From: Daphnia pulex
Taxonomy: Eukaryota; Arthropoda; Branchiopoda; Diplostraca; Daphniidae
NCBI RefSeq assembly: GCF_021134715.1
Contig: NC_060018.1
Coordinates: 11,487,501-11,551,500 of the forward strand
Length of the DNA stretch: 64,000 bases
Direction: 5' to 3'
In this document: piece by piece, positions 1 to 10,637 of the stretch
How the letters are laid out: each line of letters opens with the position of its first letter
Numbering within the stretch: position 1 is the stretch's first letter
Translations under genes and position numbers: made by a program
Notes under the pieces: generated by a model
Told to the model about the DNA's origin: nothing
Seen by the model: only the letters and a program-made list of their open reading frames with translations
The model's database searches: none

Positions 1-445
1 AATTTTGCCGTTGGCGAAGGTAATCATCAGCCAGTTTGGAACAATCCCTGGCGCGAATCTCAAATCCTATGATGTAGGCGTAAGGATTATCAAAAGGATC
101 ATTATTATCGTGCAAAGCCGTATTATGGTCTAAATGGGCCTGTCGAAGTTGTTCCATACGCCGACCAATTCCCACATTAAGATGGTTCACTATAGATCTC
201 CTTCCTCTGTTAATGACGTAATTGGCAAGCTCTTCACATTGTTCTTCAAGGACTACGGCTAACGTATCCCGTTCAATCCGTGTGCGTTCGACTGCGATCA
301 ATCTTTCTTCCGGAGTTAAAGGGGCTGGAACCGATTCTCGCGAACTGTGGTGGCTTCCGCCTAATCCAGTATCATCTGGTACTCCAGGGACTTGACCAGT
401 TAAATTTGGCATAGTCCTACCAGTTGTCGATTCTGATGCAGCCAT
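1..445 (-). CDS. Unidentified element ORF, open at window edge
   Basis: An open frame starts at an ATG at 445 and runs leftwards without a stop to the window edge (148 codons seen). The N-terminus is Ser/Thr/Gly-rich (begins MAASESTTGRTMPNLTGQ). It is followed by a charged, probably helical stretch with many Arg and Glu, including LTPEERLIAVERTRIERD. No catalytic motif is visible. Codon use looks coding, and two more short minus-strand ORFs lie upstream. A gag-like structural protein of a retroelement is my inference; I cannot name the family. The rest of the gene is outside the window. Confidence 0.45.
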   Translation of the reverse strand, partial: MAASESTTGRTMPNLTGQVPGVPDDTGLGGSHHSSRESVPAPLTPEERLIAVERTRIERDTLAVVLEEQCEELANYVINRGRRSIVNHLNVGIGRRMEQLRQAHLDHNTALHDNNDPFDNPYAYIIGFEIRARDCSKLADDYLRQRQN

Positions 446-519
446 GATGAAGCAGAAAGGAAATTATTCAAGTTGACACTGCCAACAAAAGGCGGACAAC
501 TTTCGATGAAACGATGTAA

Positions 520-690
520 ATCGACGTGCCTGACAAGGTGTCGACGATTTATCTAAACGAAATGTAACGACGAACAAAATTTAAATCGACGCGCCTCAAA
601 AGGTACCGACGATTCAATTAAAACGAAATACAACGATGAACGAAATTTAAATCGACGCGCCTCAAAGGTACCGACGATTTAATTAAAACG
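520..690. repeat. Three tandem short hairpin repeats
   Basis: Three copies of a roughly 33-bp self-complementary motif (core GACGCGCCTCAAAAGGTACC) lie at about 522-553, 586-617 and 646-680, between two minus-strand ORFs. The outer arms (AAATCG / CGATTT) can pair, with a small CCT/AGG stem inside. The same motif recurs at about 1687, 1747, 1836 and 3060, always between or beside the ORFs of this element. Confidence 0.6.
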
Positions 691-780
691 AACTGGAACG
701 ATGAACGAAATTTAAATCATTTCACTTTTATATTGATGACTTAATATCCATCAAAGGACAATTACATCAATCAGGAAAAT

Positions 781-1365
781 TTATTTTTTGTTGACGATCC
801 GATGAGCCTTTTCGGGACGGAACAGCTCGCTGGAAGCGACGTGACGGACGGCCTTGGTCTTCGTGTTTCGGATTCTCCAATTTCTTACTGGAGGTTCTTG
901 TTCCTTCTCGACTTGGGGCTCTTCTTCCGGTTGATAGTCGCAATCACCAACTTCGCTGCGCACCGTGCAATCTTCTAATCGCGGAATGAACTCGTCCTCT
1001 TCGGATTCCGGATATCCTGGAGGTGTGATAGAGCGCTGCCGAAGACGAACTGGCCTGGGACTGTATGGATGATAAAAACGATCCTTGCCAGTTGGTGGAA
1101 TGAAGTCGGAAGGTTTCACGACGGCCGGACGAGACGAACGAGATGGAGGTTGCTTATTGACAACCGGAATTCTTGACCTACTCGGACGATCTTGAGCTGG
1201 ACGCGGACGTTGATCAGGTTGACTTGCTCGTTCGGGTCGTTGCAATCGCGACGGTTTTCCAGTAAGGTCACGGCTCCAAGGATTTCGGAAATTATCCAAA
1301 CGAATCCGTTGAGGTTCAATTCGATCCGGCACTGGAATATTAACTTCTTTTCCGGAAGGTTCCAA
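781..1365 (-). CDS. Pro/Arg-rich ORF of the same element
   Basis: A 194-codon minus-strand ORF starting with ATG (MEPSGKEVNIPVPDRIEPQR). The first half is rich in Pro, Arg, Ser and Gln and looks disordered; the second half has acidic runs and ends with a basic tail (EKAHRIVNKK). No zinc knuckle, protease or polymerase motif is present. Its bias resembles disordered gag or nucleic-acid-binding proteins, but I do not recognise the family. It sits in the same orientation as the ORFs at 1433-1684 and 1-445, with hairpin repeats in between, so the three may come from one transcript. Function unknown. Confidence 0.45.
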   Translation of the reverse strand: MEPSGKEVNIPVPDRIEPQRIRLDNFRNPWSRDLTGKPSRLQRPERASQPDQRPRPAQDRPSRSRIPVVNKQPPSRSSRPAVVKPSDFIPPTGKDRFYHPYSPRPVRLRQRSITPPGYPESEEDEFIPRLEDCTVRSEVGDCDYQPEEEPQVEKEQEPPVRNWRIRNTKTKAVRHVASSELFRPEKAHRIVNKK

Positions 1366-1432
1366 TGGTGGAGGCTCTTTAAGTGGAGATGAAATTTAAA
1401 TAAACGCACGAAAAAATTTTTAAATCTATAAA

Positions 1433-1684
1433 TTAAATACGATTCATCTCAGGATTCATTTTGGCAGCTTGTTGCCTTCTTTGTTCCACAATCCTTCGAG
1501 TAGTCTCTTCTGCCCGTTCATGAAAACCGACTTCTCTGTCGATTATGTGTTGCCGATGGAGAAGGGCTTGGCGGAATAGTTTTCTTTTAAGCTTCCACCT
1601 GGCCTTAGAGGCCGGACTGTTCTTCCCGCGAGGAATGGTGAAGCTGCAGCTGGCTGGATGAAAAGGCGAAACCAAAAAATTCAA
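1433..1684 (-). CDS. Small basic ORF of the same element
   Basis: An 83-codon minus-strand ORF. The middle is strongly basic (KARWKLKRKLFRQALLHRQH) and the end is an Arg/Gln-rich helix (TTRRIVEQRRQQAAKMN). No domain is recognised. It is the most upstream of three minus-strand ORFs. Directly upstream begins a long hairpin-rich, ORF-poor stretch (1685-3050) that would be its leader if transcribed. It may instead be a chance ORF; the in-line neighbours of like orientation are the main support. Confidence 0.3.
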   Translation of the reverse strand: MNFLVSPFHPASCSFTIPRGKNSPASKARWKLKRKLFRQALLHRQHIIDREVGFHERAEETTRRIVEQRRQQAAKMNPEMNRI

Positions 1685-1686
1685 TT

Positions 1687-1870
1687 AATTGACGGCCCTG
1701 AAAAGGTATCGACAATTAACTGCACAAAAGAAACGATCCAAAGAAATGTAAATCGACGCGCCTAAAAAGGTTCCGACGATTTCATTTATAATAAACGAAC
1801 GAAAAGATAATGCACGAACGAAACGATCCGAAGAGATGTAAATCGACGCGCCTAAAAAGGTTCCGACGAT
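1687..1870. repeat. Further copies of the 33-bp hairpin
   Basis: Copies at about 1687-1715, 1747-1780 and 1836-1870. The first has outer arms AATTG / CAATT instead of AATCG / CGATT, so both arms changed together, which is compensatory change. The last two lie in an 89-bp tandem duplication. Confidence 0.55.
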
Positions 1871-1923
1871 TTCATTTATAATGTACGGACGAAAAATTAA
1901 GAATGACGATTCAAATCGAATAA

Positions 1924-3005
1924 TTACGAACTAGATCCGCTTTGCCGAAGCGATCTAGCAGAAAAAGACGCAATGAAAAAATAGACGATCGATGAGTGAG
2001 CTGGATAGCTTTGTGTGGCGATCCAGCGACGAAAAGACGAGACGAATAATATACGAGGGACGATTATGAGCTGGGCAACTTTGCCGAAGCGATCCAGCAG
2101 CGAACGGACGAAACGAAAAGTAGACGAGGTACGATGATGAGCTGAATAGCTTTCGTGGCGATCCAGCGACGAAAAGACGATACGAATAATAAATGAGGAA
2201 CGATTATGAGCTGGGCAACTTTGCCGAAGCGATCCAGCATCAAAAGGAAGAAACGAAAAGTCGACGATGACAAGTGAGCTGGACAGCTTGTGTGGCGATC
2301 CAGCAGCAAAAAGACGGAACGAAAAATATACGATGAACGATGACGAGCTGGACAACTTTGCCAAAGTGATCCAGCAGCAGACGGACGAGACGAAAGGTAG
2401 ACGATTATCGATTATGAGCCGGACGGCTTTGCCGAAGCAATCCAGCAATAAACGGACGAAACGACGAGTCGAAGATTAACGATGAGTGAGCTGGACAGCT
2501 TGCCTTGTCGATCCAGCAGCCCAAGAAGACGAATCGAAAGTATACGATGAACGATTATGAGCCGGACGGCTTTGCCGAAGCAATCCAGCAACGAACGAAC
2601 GAAGCGAAAACGACGATGATGATTAAGCTGGACAGCTTGTTGTGGCGATCCAGCAGCAAAAAGAGACGAAAAGTCGGCGCGCGCGATGAAAAAGTTAAAG
2701 ATTACGATGTGAACCACTTTGCCGTAGCGGTTCAGCAGCAAAAAATATAAAACAAAAAGTCGATGAACGATGATAAGCTGGATAGCTTTGCCAAAACGCT
2801 CCAGCAGAAAACGGACGATGGAAGACGCGAATGATGAAAAATTGAAGATTACGGCGTGAACCACTTTGCCGTAGCGGTTCAGCAAAAAGACACAGAAATT
2901 ACGGGAAAATTACGGCCAGGCTCTTCTTTGCCGTAGCAAAAATGCAAAACAAAAATTATGGAAATGGTGATTACGGCCTGGCTCTTCTTTGCCGTAGCAG
3001 TACGG
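1924..3005. repeat. Array of about 16 regularly spaced hairpins
   Basis: Roughly every 63-80 bp there is an inverted repeat of the form GCTGGA ... TCCAGC around a conserved loop (CTTTGCCGAAGC or TTTGTGTGGCG). Examples end near 1949, 2027, 2098, 2167, 2238, 2307, 2374, 2446, 2518, 2588, 2655, 2735, 2803, 2883, 2935 and 2998. Stem sequences differ between copies but stay paired: GCTGGA/TCCAGC in most, TGAACC/GGTTCA near 2710-2735 and 2856-2883. Two loop types roughly alternate. ORFs on either strand here are by-products of the repeat. Function unknown. Confidence 0.75.
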
Positions 3006-3049
3006 CAAAACACACACAAATTTGGGCAAAATAAGAAGAAAGACGAGAA

Positions 3050-3760
3050 ATGACTTTGGAATCGACGCGCCTAAAAGGTACCGACGATCCCACGACTGAC
3101 CAACCTCGACAGGTCGGACAAATCAGCCAAACGGATACTCACAAATAAATGAAGAAAAAGTAGGCGGCACGGCCACCAAGATTCGCAGCAACGGGATGAT
3201 ATGGGCCGATCAGATGCGCGAACACGGCCACAGGGATGACAACGGCCGTACAGCAAAAAAACGACCGCGGGGGTGGTGTCGGCCGAACAGCAACGCAGAA
3301 ACCGGCCACGAGGGAAGATATCGGATGAACAGCAACGCAGAAACCGACCGCGTGGAAGATATCGGCCGAACAGCAAAACGGGAACACGGCAGCAAAAACA
3401 GGACACGGCACGGAAAGTTACCAGGCTGGTGATGACGATGAAACGACGGCAGGCACGATGGGAAGGCTTTCCCGGTCGATGCACCATAAAATGTTGGATA
3501 GAAAACTCGAACACAAGTTTTGCCGGCCAACTCTGCAGCAATCGCTGCACTGAATTGTATTCACAGCAAAAATACAATTAATCACGAACAGTACAAATCG
3601 ATGGCTTCGGATGAAAGAAGCCGAAAACACACAATCAAATTCTGCACGAGGCAGGGCGAACAAACGAACAAAATTAAAGTAAACGACGACGACGAGGCTG
3701 ACCATCCAAGGGGGCTGCTACGGCCAGACTGGCGAAAACGAGGCGAAATTCTTTAGGCCT
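3050..3760. other. Repeat-like, no convincing gene
   Basis: It begins with another 33-bp hairpin copy (3060-3092) whose outer arms are GGAATCG / CGATTCC, again changed in step. From 3190 to 3420 there are loosely repeated units (GGCCGAACAGCAA type; AACAGCAACGCAGAAACCG occurs twice). Several ORFs of 70-168 codons overlap on both strands, and none looks like a protein family. Confidence 0.5.
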
Positions 3761-3769
3761 CACAATTAG

Positions 3770-4030
3770 GGGTAGGGCGACATAAGACAATAGAAAAGGG
3801 CGCGGGGGAGAGGTGAGCGCCACCTAGAACATATAAACGGGAGAGGGATGGGACAAACAAGTTTGGACTTGTCTGGACTTCCGGCGAGACGAAACAGAAA
3901 ATACAAACAAATGAAGATCGAGGCGCCAATTTTCAAAATCACGACTCCGTCGTGAACAGCATATTCCCTGAATATATTTAGGAAACATCTCTTGCACTTG
4001 ATTTAGACAAAAGATTTTGTCCGCCGCGCT
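3770..4030 (+). promoter_or_regulatory. Promoter- or LTR-like block
   Basis: A TATA-like box (CATATAAAC) at about 3829-3837 on the plus strand is followed about 30 bp on by TTTGGACTTGTCTGG. The block is unlike the hairpin-rich DNA to its left. It could be an LTR or a promoter, but the TATA points away from the minus-strand ORFs, so its link to them is unproven. Confidence 0.25.
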
Positions 4031-4264
4031 AGCTTCAAGATTTCCCCAAACAGGGGTAGAGTGAAAAAGCCTTTGGTAGCTCGGTCGATGTCAGGTTTCT
4101 ACCAAAGGTGTGATCACTCCTATCACTTTGAAACAACGAAACTATTTCAAAACCATATAGTCTGTCGCATTGTCTGGGAACCCATCCTTTCGTGCAAACT
4201 GTAACCCCCCGAAAAATAATGTTAATATGCCGAGAATATGATTTCTCGTACAGTAGGTTTAGAC

Positions 4265-4568
4265 ATATAGGGAGGTTCGTCGCGGTTGCCATCTTGGCAC
4301 GATATTTGTTGACCCGTAGTGCAGCCACATCCAAAAAGCATTGGCATTGTCCATAAGAAAAGGTTACGAATGGAAGGACAGTCAAGGAAGGGACAAATAG
4401 AGTGGGGAAGAAAGGGGTCGGTCACTCTTTTTTTCCCTCTCTTCGCCTCTCTTTTTGTTTTTCCACTCGTACACGTTTCTTATGGACAATGCAAATGCTT
4501 TTTGGACGTGGCTTCACTACGGGTACACAAATACCGTGTCAAGATGGCAACCGCGAAACTCCCTATAG
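4265..4568. repeat. Foldback (inverted) repeat
   Basis: Left arm about 4265-4371, right arm about 4463-4568, in inverted orientation with about 90% match by eye. Shared stretches include TCCATAAGAAA / TTTCTTATGGA and GGTTGCCATCTTG / CAAGATGGCAACC. The roughly 90-bp centre is unrelated. It is likely a MITE or a collapsed inverted duplication; clear target duplications were not found. Confidence 0.65.
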
Positions 4569-5350
4569 CGCTTAGAATTAACTGCGCACACCCACGAGAG
4601 AGGGGTCAGCAAAGGGTTATTAAACTGAGCCATTCCGTACCGTGTGTTAGTATAAAAATTGCAATAAATTCAAACATTAAAATTTTTATTTTAAACTTGT
4701 GCTGGTTAAGTTTATAAACGACTCTGTCCCCAGAAATGGAGTGGACCCTATGTTCTCGAAAATTCATAAGATGTTCAGTTCCATGCAAACGTTATTGGAC
4801 GTTTTGTGGTCCTTTATCTCTCAGTTCTTTTTCTTTGCCTTGCGACTAACAGCCACACCTTTTATTCTCCCCTATCTCAAATAAAAAAAGAGAAGCTTAC
4901 TATGTGTTTATTATTAACAGGGCTCTTACCTAGCAAAACAAGTTTTCTATTGACTTTTCTTGCTAGGTATTAAGAGGTAAAACTAGGTAGGTAAGAGCCA
5001 AACTTGCAAAAAAATTGGGCAATATTCAAAGTTATAATACTATGGTAATTTCTGGCAATTTTTAATGACATTTTTCGTGATTCTTTCTACGTCGCATGAC
5101 GCTTATCCTGCCCCGGGGATCGAGAATAGAAAAGAAAAAACCACTAGACCCCATTGTTCTTTCCCATTTTCTTCCCTCCATTCATATACCCAGCAAGGAT
5201 TTCAAGGCCAATGCGCCACAAATATGAATCGGCATTTTTTCTTAAAAAAAATCGTAAAATATTAGCATGTTGTCCAAAAAAATTTGAAACTTTGTCCATT
5301 TGTAGAAAACTATGTGGTCGACTGTTTGAAAACTTTCAAATGAAAATATA
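4569..5350. other. Non-coding stretch
   Basis: No gene seen. A short foldback lies at 4921-4999: GGCTCTTACCTAGC on the left is answered by CTAGGTAGGTAAGAGCC on the right, with a second inner pair around TAGCAAAACAAG. Confidence 0.5.
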
Positions 5351-6139
5351 CAGTCCCCTCCATAAGTATGGGATCACCCCGCGCCGTTCCATAAGGCGGC
5401 GTGTATTTTTCATATGGTTTTTTTCGGTTGGGAAAAATCGAAAAAAATGACATAAATTCACCAAACTTGGGATTTATGTCATTTTACGTCTTTTCTATTG
5501 TCTGAATTTTTTCAGATTTTTTCCCCTATTTTTAATGCCTAGAAAAGTGGCGCACAAAGTATCGGATCACTCCGACGCCGCCCGTGTTGTCTTATGGTGC
5601 AAATGGCTTTTCATATTGCTTTTTATATATTTAATTTCCTAGAAGGAATTTTTATTTTCAAACCGTGTATACAATACCCTTTCATAAATTTACTGTCAGT
5701 TTTTCATGATGATATGAATTATTTTCGAATTTTCCCAGATTTATTCGTTTCCCGAATTTCTGAAATAAGAGACTGCAGAAGACTTCATTTACGGTTTACA
5801 ACCTCAATCAGCTGGCGTAGGCCGGAAAATTAGTTTCGTTTCTATACACCATTGGCGCTCTGCTTCCTTTTTACTTAAGGGGCGTATAGAAACGACACTA
5901 ATTTTCCGGCCTACGCACTAATTTTCCGATACTTTGTGCGCCACTTTTCTAGGCATAAAAAATAAGGGAAAAAATCTGAAAAAAATTCAGACAATAGAAA
6001 AGACGTAAAATGACATAAATCCCAAGTTTGGTGAATTTATGTCATTTTTTAGATTTTTGCCAACCGAAAAACCCATATGAAAAATACACGCCTCCTTATG
6101 GAACGGCGTGGGGTGATCCCATACTTATGGAGGGGACTG
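5351..6139. mobile_element. Tc1/mariner-type MITE with long inverted repeats
   Basis: The element starts CAGTCCCCTCCATAAGTATG and ends with the inverse, flanked on both sides by the dinucleotide TA (5349-5350 and 6140-6141), the mariner-class target duplication. The inverted repeats are about 215 bp each (5351-5565 and 5926-6139) and match closely along their length. No transposase ORF lies inside, so it is non-autonomous. Its centre is occupied by another inverted repeat. Confidence 0.85.
5815..5916. repeat. Inverted repeat nested inside the mariner MITE
   Basis: Arms 5815-5847 and 5884-5916 start and end with GCGTAGGCCGGAAAATTAG / CTAATTTTCCGGCCTACGC. It lies in the middle of the larger MITE and shares no sequence with the MITE's own repeats. 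It is probably a second, later inserted foldback element. Confidence 0.6.
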
Positions 6140-6185
6140 TACATATTTGGATTTATTGCAATTTTCTTCCTAACACACACTTTGG

Positions 6186-6412
6186 CATGGAAACATACGG
6201 CCGTTAGCGACGATGTTTCCAAACTTTAAATCTATTCAGTTGCAGGGAAAATATAGTACCCAAAAAAATCTTGGAAATGCAGTCATTTCATCTTCCCGAA
6301 GATATTTCAAGATTTCGTTTGCAGTAACTCAAATGTGAACTATAGCGAAAACAAGGGGAATACTTTGGCTCGTAGTCCGTGTTTCCTAACTTCACGAGGG
6401 TACTGTATTTAT
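6186..6412 (+). repeat. Diverged copy of the palindrome-arm repeat
   Basis: It contains the ordered landmarks GGAAACATACGG, GATGTTTCCAAACTTTA, TAACTCA and CACGAGGGTACTGTA. The same landmarks occur in the same order in 41105-41370, inside the right palindrome arm. It is much more diverged than the other copies and probably an old insertion. Confidence 0.5.
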
Positions 6413-7683
6413 GGAATCGGGTCTGCTACAGTATGGACTGCTCTAATTAAGGACGGGATTCTTCACCTATCTCACCGTTTTAAGGCTAGTCGGTGGGGTA
6501 TTTTCATGAAAAAATTTATGGAAAATATAAATAAATTCAGTTCTTTTGGTTATTCTAACTATATAATAAGGAAATTAAGAAAATAATGTCATTTTACTTT
6601 CAGCAGGAGGGGTAAAAAGTAAAAATACCGGTGCCATCTAGCAACCAAGCACTCCAAGCTCTTAAGAATATACGCTACAAGGGACAATAAAGTTAGGCAA
6701 GTATGTCAGAGGACTAGAGATAAGAGAGTGGTCTCTTTATCTAGGTTTTCACACATATGGGCATCTGATTGCAAAATCTCAAGAGGTTAGAGGAGGTTTG
6801 GTTTCAAGGCAAGGGGGATTGCTGGTATTTTGCTGCAATTTTTGCTTGACAGAGATAATGTTTTCCGTTTTTTATTGGCATGCTAATCACGTGTTCTGGC
6901 AGACCATTAAAGAATGTCTTTGGAGATTCAACCATACGCGCTGACACAACTTGCAGCAACAGACCGGCAATCCCCAATTATGGTGCGCACTAACGGCACT
7001 CGCACGACTTTTGGCTCTGCGGGTCCGTTTCAACTTTCCAAAAGTGTAAAGGTAAAACTATTTGAGAAATAAAGTTAATATTTACTCCCTTCAATGCTTA
7101 TTTTGATTGCTAAAATTGTATTACTTGTTCTGATAAAAGAAACTAAAAATGGAAAGAAAATAATGCATCATAATTTCCTTAAAAATCAACTTAACGCAAC
7201 AAAAATATACGCAGCAATGTAGAAAGATGAAAGTCAATGGTGATAAGAAAAAAGATTAATTTTTTTATATTTAATGAAAAATTGAATTTTTTAAAGGTCG
7301 TTTTCCTCATTGTATGGTCATCACATACAACCCCTACCTCTGCTAACTTAAAGATAACATTGACACATTATAGAATTAGATACAGATAGAGAACGTATAT
7401 TGATTTACTTTTCCATGTTGGTAAAAAAACTCAATTTTCTTTATTAGAAGCACAATGCACTTTCACTGGTTGCTTTCCACCAGACAACTGACGATAAGAG
7501 ATACATACTGGCACACCTGCTTTATATGATATCGGAATCACAGTAAGGTAAGATAAGGCTATGCAAGAAATCCTTTCTCTTCCTTACCCCTCCCCCTAAA
7601 AAAAGAACTAATTGGAAATAAATGATGACAAAAAAAATGCAATTGTTGAAGAGAGTTGTTGAAAAGAATTGTTGAAGAGAATT
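6413..7683. other. AT-rich, no gene seen
   Basis: No ORF with protein-like composition. Weak repeat traces only. Confidence 0.4.
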
Positions 7684-7926
7684 CCCTCAAAATAAAATAC
7701 GATAGTGTCCGAAAAGCAAATCTTTTAGTAACGACCCCAAAAGCCAATCCACAAAAGCCAAAAGCCAAGCCCAAAAGCCATCCACCGTTCAATAATACGG
7801 CGCTTTTTTTCTTAGAGTGATACGAAGCACGTCGGAAATAAAAAACCTAAGGGTCTTTTCAAATTTATTGCTTACGTTTTTCGGTTTTTATGTACGACAT
7901 GGAGATTAATATAGTATATATAAAGA
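7684..7926 (+). repeat. Dispersed repeat, copy 1
   Basis: It matches 35016-35227 in the same orientation. Both run from AAAATACGATAGT through CCAAAAGCCAA and CGTCGGAAATAAAAAA to AATATAGTATATATAAAG. This copy has an extra (CCAAAAGCC)n expansion of about 30 bp. Unclassified element. Confidence 0.7.
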
Positions 7927-9450
7927 TTCAATATTATTTGTTTTAAGTGTGGAGCGAGATAGCAAGGCTTGCATCCTTTGCGCTAAGCGTCTGCTTACAT
8001 AGCGGATCTTGAGGGAAACATACGCGAAGAAAAGGACGGGACCGATATAGGTTACGAACTTAAAAAGGAGAATGCCGATAAGAAAGTGGGCCATAATCTA
8101 TCCTTTTAAGATTCGAGAGAGGTTTCCTTTCATATTGAGTGGGTTTAACTATCCCTACAATTTCGTAATATGGACGAATTCATTCGATTTTTCCGGATTT
8201 CTATCTCGTTTTAACGACAGACAACGACCCGACAAATATTTTTGTACTCAGTTCCTACATTTTACCCCCTTTTACTTTTTCCTCGTTCTTATTTTATCAT
8301 AACTTTCTAATCCACACATCTTTACCCATTAACCCAAAGCCTTCATTCAGACCTTGGTCTATAAAGGTAGAGGTCTACGCACGCACTGTCGTCTGCTAGT
8401 AGTTTTGTCTGCTAATTCTTGAAAATAAATTGGGGCACCCGCTGGAGGCTCTGACTACACGGGTCAGTCATTCCTTTTAATGACAAAGTATAAACGGAGA
8501 TTTTTCGTTGAAATATTCATTACAAATAAATACAGTAACTACCCGAAGTTGGGAACGCCCGAGCGCGCGCGAGAGAACCTTATGGGGGAATGCGTTTTTT
8601 CTCGGTGTTCCCAAAAAATCCAATTTTGGCCGTAGTTATTATAGTTAGCATTAAGCTGAATTTTTTTCAGATTTTTCTTATCAAGGAGAGTGTAGGGTTA
8701 AAATGGATCCCTAAGTTTGGGAACACTCTATAGAGCTCCATGCAAAGTAGGGTACTTTGAAGGGGGATAAGTACGAAAGAATTAAGGTAGGAAGACGCGA
8801 AAAACTCTGAAATGAAGAGCTTCACAAGCTGAACAACAGTCTTCATTTTCAGATTTTTCGCATCATATTGAACTTCATATTTGGGAATTAAAAACCGAAT
8901 TAATTTTTTGGTTCGTTCTCCCCCCCCCCATTTCCACCCTCGCCGGGTTGTAGCCCCCTCATAAGCGCGTGATTTCTCTGTTTAACAGAGAAAAAGGTGC
9001 GCGGGGTGGAAATGGAAAAAAAGCGTCCGCTCAACTGTCGTTTAGTTGTGCGGCGCTTACATTTTTTCGCTTATTTCAGTGCGACACCTAGTGGTAAAAA
9101 TTAGTACTTTTTTTATATGTTTGCTACTTTTTCGTTCTAATTTCCAAACGTCAACTTAAAAACAAAATCAAATGTTCTGTCTGTTTTTTTTCTTTCTTTT
9201 TAAAAAGTAATAAGTATACCAAAAATAGCATCATACTGTCATACATTCAATAATCAATAGAATAGTGTATAATTGAAATTGTTTGTACTTTTTAATGAAC
9301 TGTAAATTATTAAGAAATAAAGTTTCAGTTTCACACCAGTTGTTTTTATTTGTCAAGTTAATCAAGAGAAGAGGTAATCATAAGACAAATAGACAAAAGT
9401 GAAAAACAATTATGATTAATTTTAAGTGTGTCATTCATTACATCACAATC
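7927..9450. other. Non-coding, old repeat traces
   Basis: No gene seen. CAGTAACTACCCGAAGTTGG (about 8534) and the G/C-rich palindromic stretch around 8920-9060 look like transposon ends, but I could not pair them into an element. Confidence 0.3.
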
Positions 9451-10115
9451 TCACCAGTCTTTGACAATGTTGTTGTTTACTTTTAAGAACAGTAACATCT
9501 CGAAGTGTATGTCAGTCAAATTCAAACGTCTTGGAGAGAAAATCAGACCTCTTTGGCTGAAAAGTCTTTCAACTGATGCCGATGATGGGAGTGTAACATT
9601 GTAACGTCTGAAAAAGAATACAAATAATTTTCATTACATTAGTGTCAATTAGAATTAACTAGTATACGACTTACTAATACATTTGTTGGATAATTGGATA
9701 GTCTTCTAATTAATCTAAGCTGTCACAAAAATTGAGGTAGTTTTCAATCTCTTCATCAGATCTTTTCTTGGTTATTTTCTTCGAGATAGAAACAAAATAA
9801 TTCTTTTTCGTTGTTTTTCTGGACTTGGGCCAGAAAAAGACGATGAACTTCCATCACTGATTTCACCTGAGCTGTAAATGAATATATAGTAGATTAATTT
9901 ATGGCTTCATCTTTTAATTTTAGATGTTCTTACGAAGAAGGCTGTTGCTGGATGCCCTGAAGACGCTTAAATTAACAAGTTAGCAAACTCTTTATTGCAC
10001 GTTCCATATCTTCTTCTTTTTCTAGCCATGAGAGCTTAAAAATGGGATTGGTTATTGTTGCTAGCCGAAGTTCGTTATCCGAGAACATTTGGTCGAATCT
10101 AATAAAAATAAAATC
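9451..10115 (-). pseudogene. hAT transposase relic, C-terminal part
   Basis: The last exon (9451-9607) encodes the hAT C-terminal dimerisation domain. SASVERLFSQRGLIF, RRLNLTD and FEMLLFLK match the family signature, and the exon ends at a TGA after KDW. Upstream pieces at about 9700-9865 (Ser-rich linker, then an acidic stretch) and 9972-10115 (NPIFKLSWLEKEEDME) fit the same protein in order. They are broken by in-frame stops and frame changes, so it is dead. The insertion boundaries are not visible. Confidence 0.7.
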
Positions 10116-10339
10116 ATTATGAAAATCAAACAAATTTTTCATTGTAAAACCCAAAATTTACCTAAAGTGTATGGCATTCAATAGATTCTCTACTAGAATA
10201 CTACACGTGTGATATTATGATGATTCTTTTTCGGTTAAGGGTACTGCATTACTGGAATATCGTGGGCAAGTGAAGACCAATGTCAAAATTTCTCTTTTTT
10301 TTTCTTGACCAAAGTACAAATATTTGGGTTTCGGATTGG

Positions 10340-10565
10340 TTAAATCTATTGCCACGAAAGCCTTTTCGTGACGCGACAGACTTGACTCACTAATGCCACG
10401 AAATCGGAAAATATCGTTTCGTGTCTATTAAGATCACTTTGTCTATTGCCACGAAAGCTTACTAGTCCTCTGTTTTCGTGACGAACTCGTCTGAAATGGC
10501 TATTGCCAAGACATTTCGTTGCAATAAACAAACCGTTGACTATTGCCACGAAACAAAATAAAGAC
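10340..10565. repeat. Subterminal repeats, left side
   Basis: CTATTGCCACGAAA or close variants occur at about 10347, 10392, 10441 and 10540, with inverse copies such as TTTTCGTGACG between them. The same motif occurs inverted at about 25170-25235. Clusters of short repeats near both ends are common in large DNA transposons. Confidence 0.55.
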
Positions 10566-10637
10566 AGATAGATGGCGTACAAGAGGCAAAAGTCAAATTA
10601 AAATAAACGGCAGATAGATGGCGTACCAAGCAAAAGT

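Noticed and set aside
520-690. Hammerhead-type self-cleaving ribozyme in the short hairpins
   Set aside because: The CTGATGA and GAAA core boxes needed for a hammerhead are not present.
2412-2885. Long minus-strand ORFs over the hairpin array
   Set aside because: Their proteins are just translations of the 70-bp repeat, with periodic motifs and no domain.
1924-3005. Regularly spaced repeats resembling a CRISPR array
   Set aside because: The repeat is an imperfect, covarying hairpin, the spacers are themselves similar to each other, there are no Cas genes, and the setting is eukaryotic.
3071-3577. 168-codon Cys/Arg/Phe-rich minus ORF
   Set aside because: Cys-rich appearance comes from the GC-rich repeat read in one frame; overlapping ORFs of similar length exist on the other strand.
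4319-4717. 132-codon plus ORF spanning the foldback repeat
   Set aside because: It crosses the centre of an inverted repeat and has no domain; it is chance.
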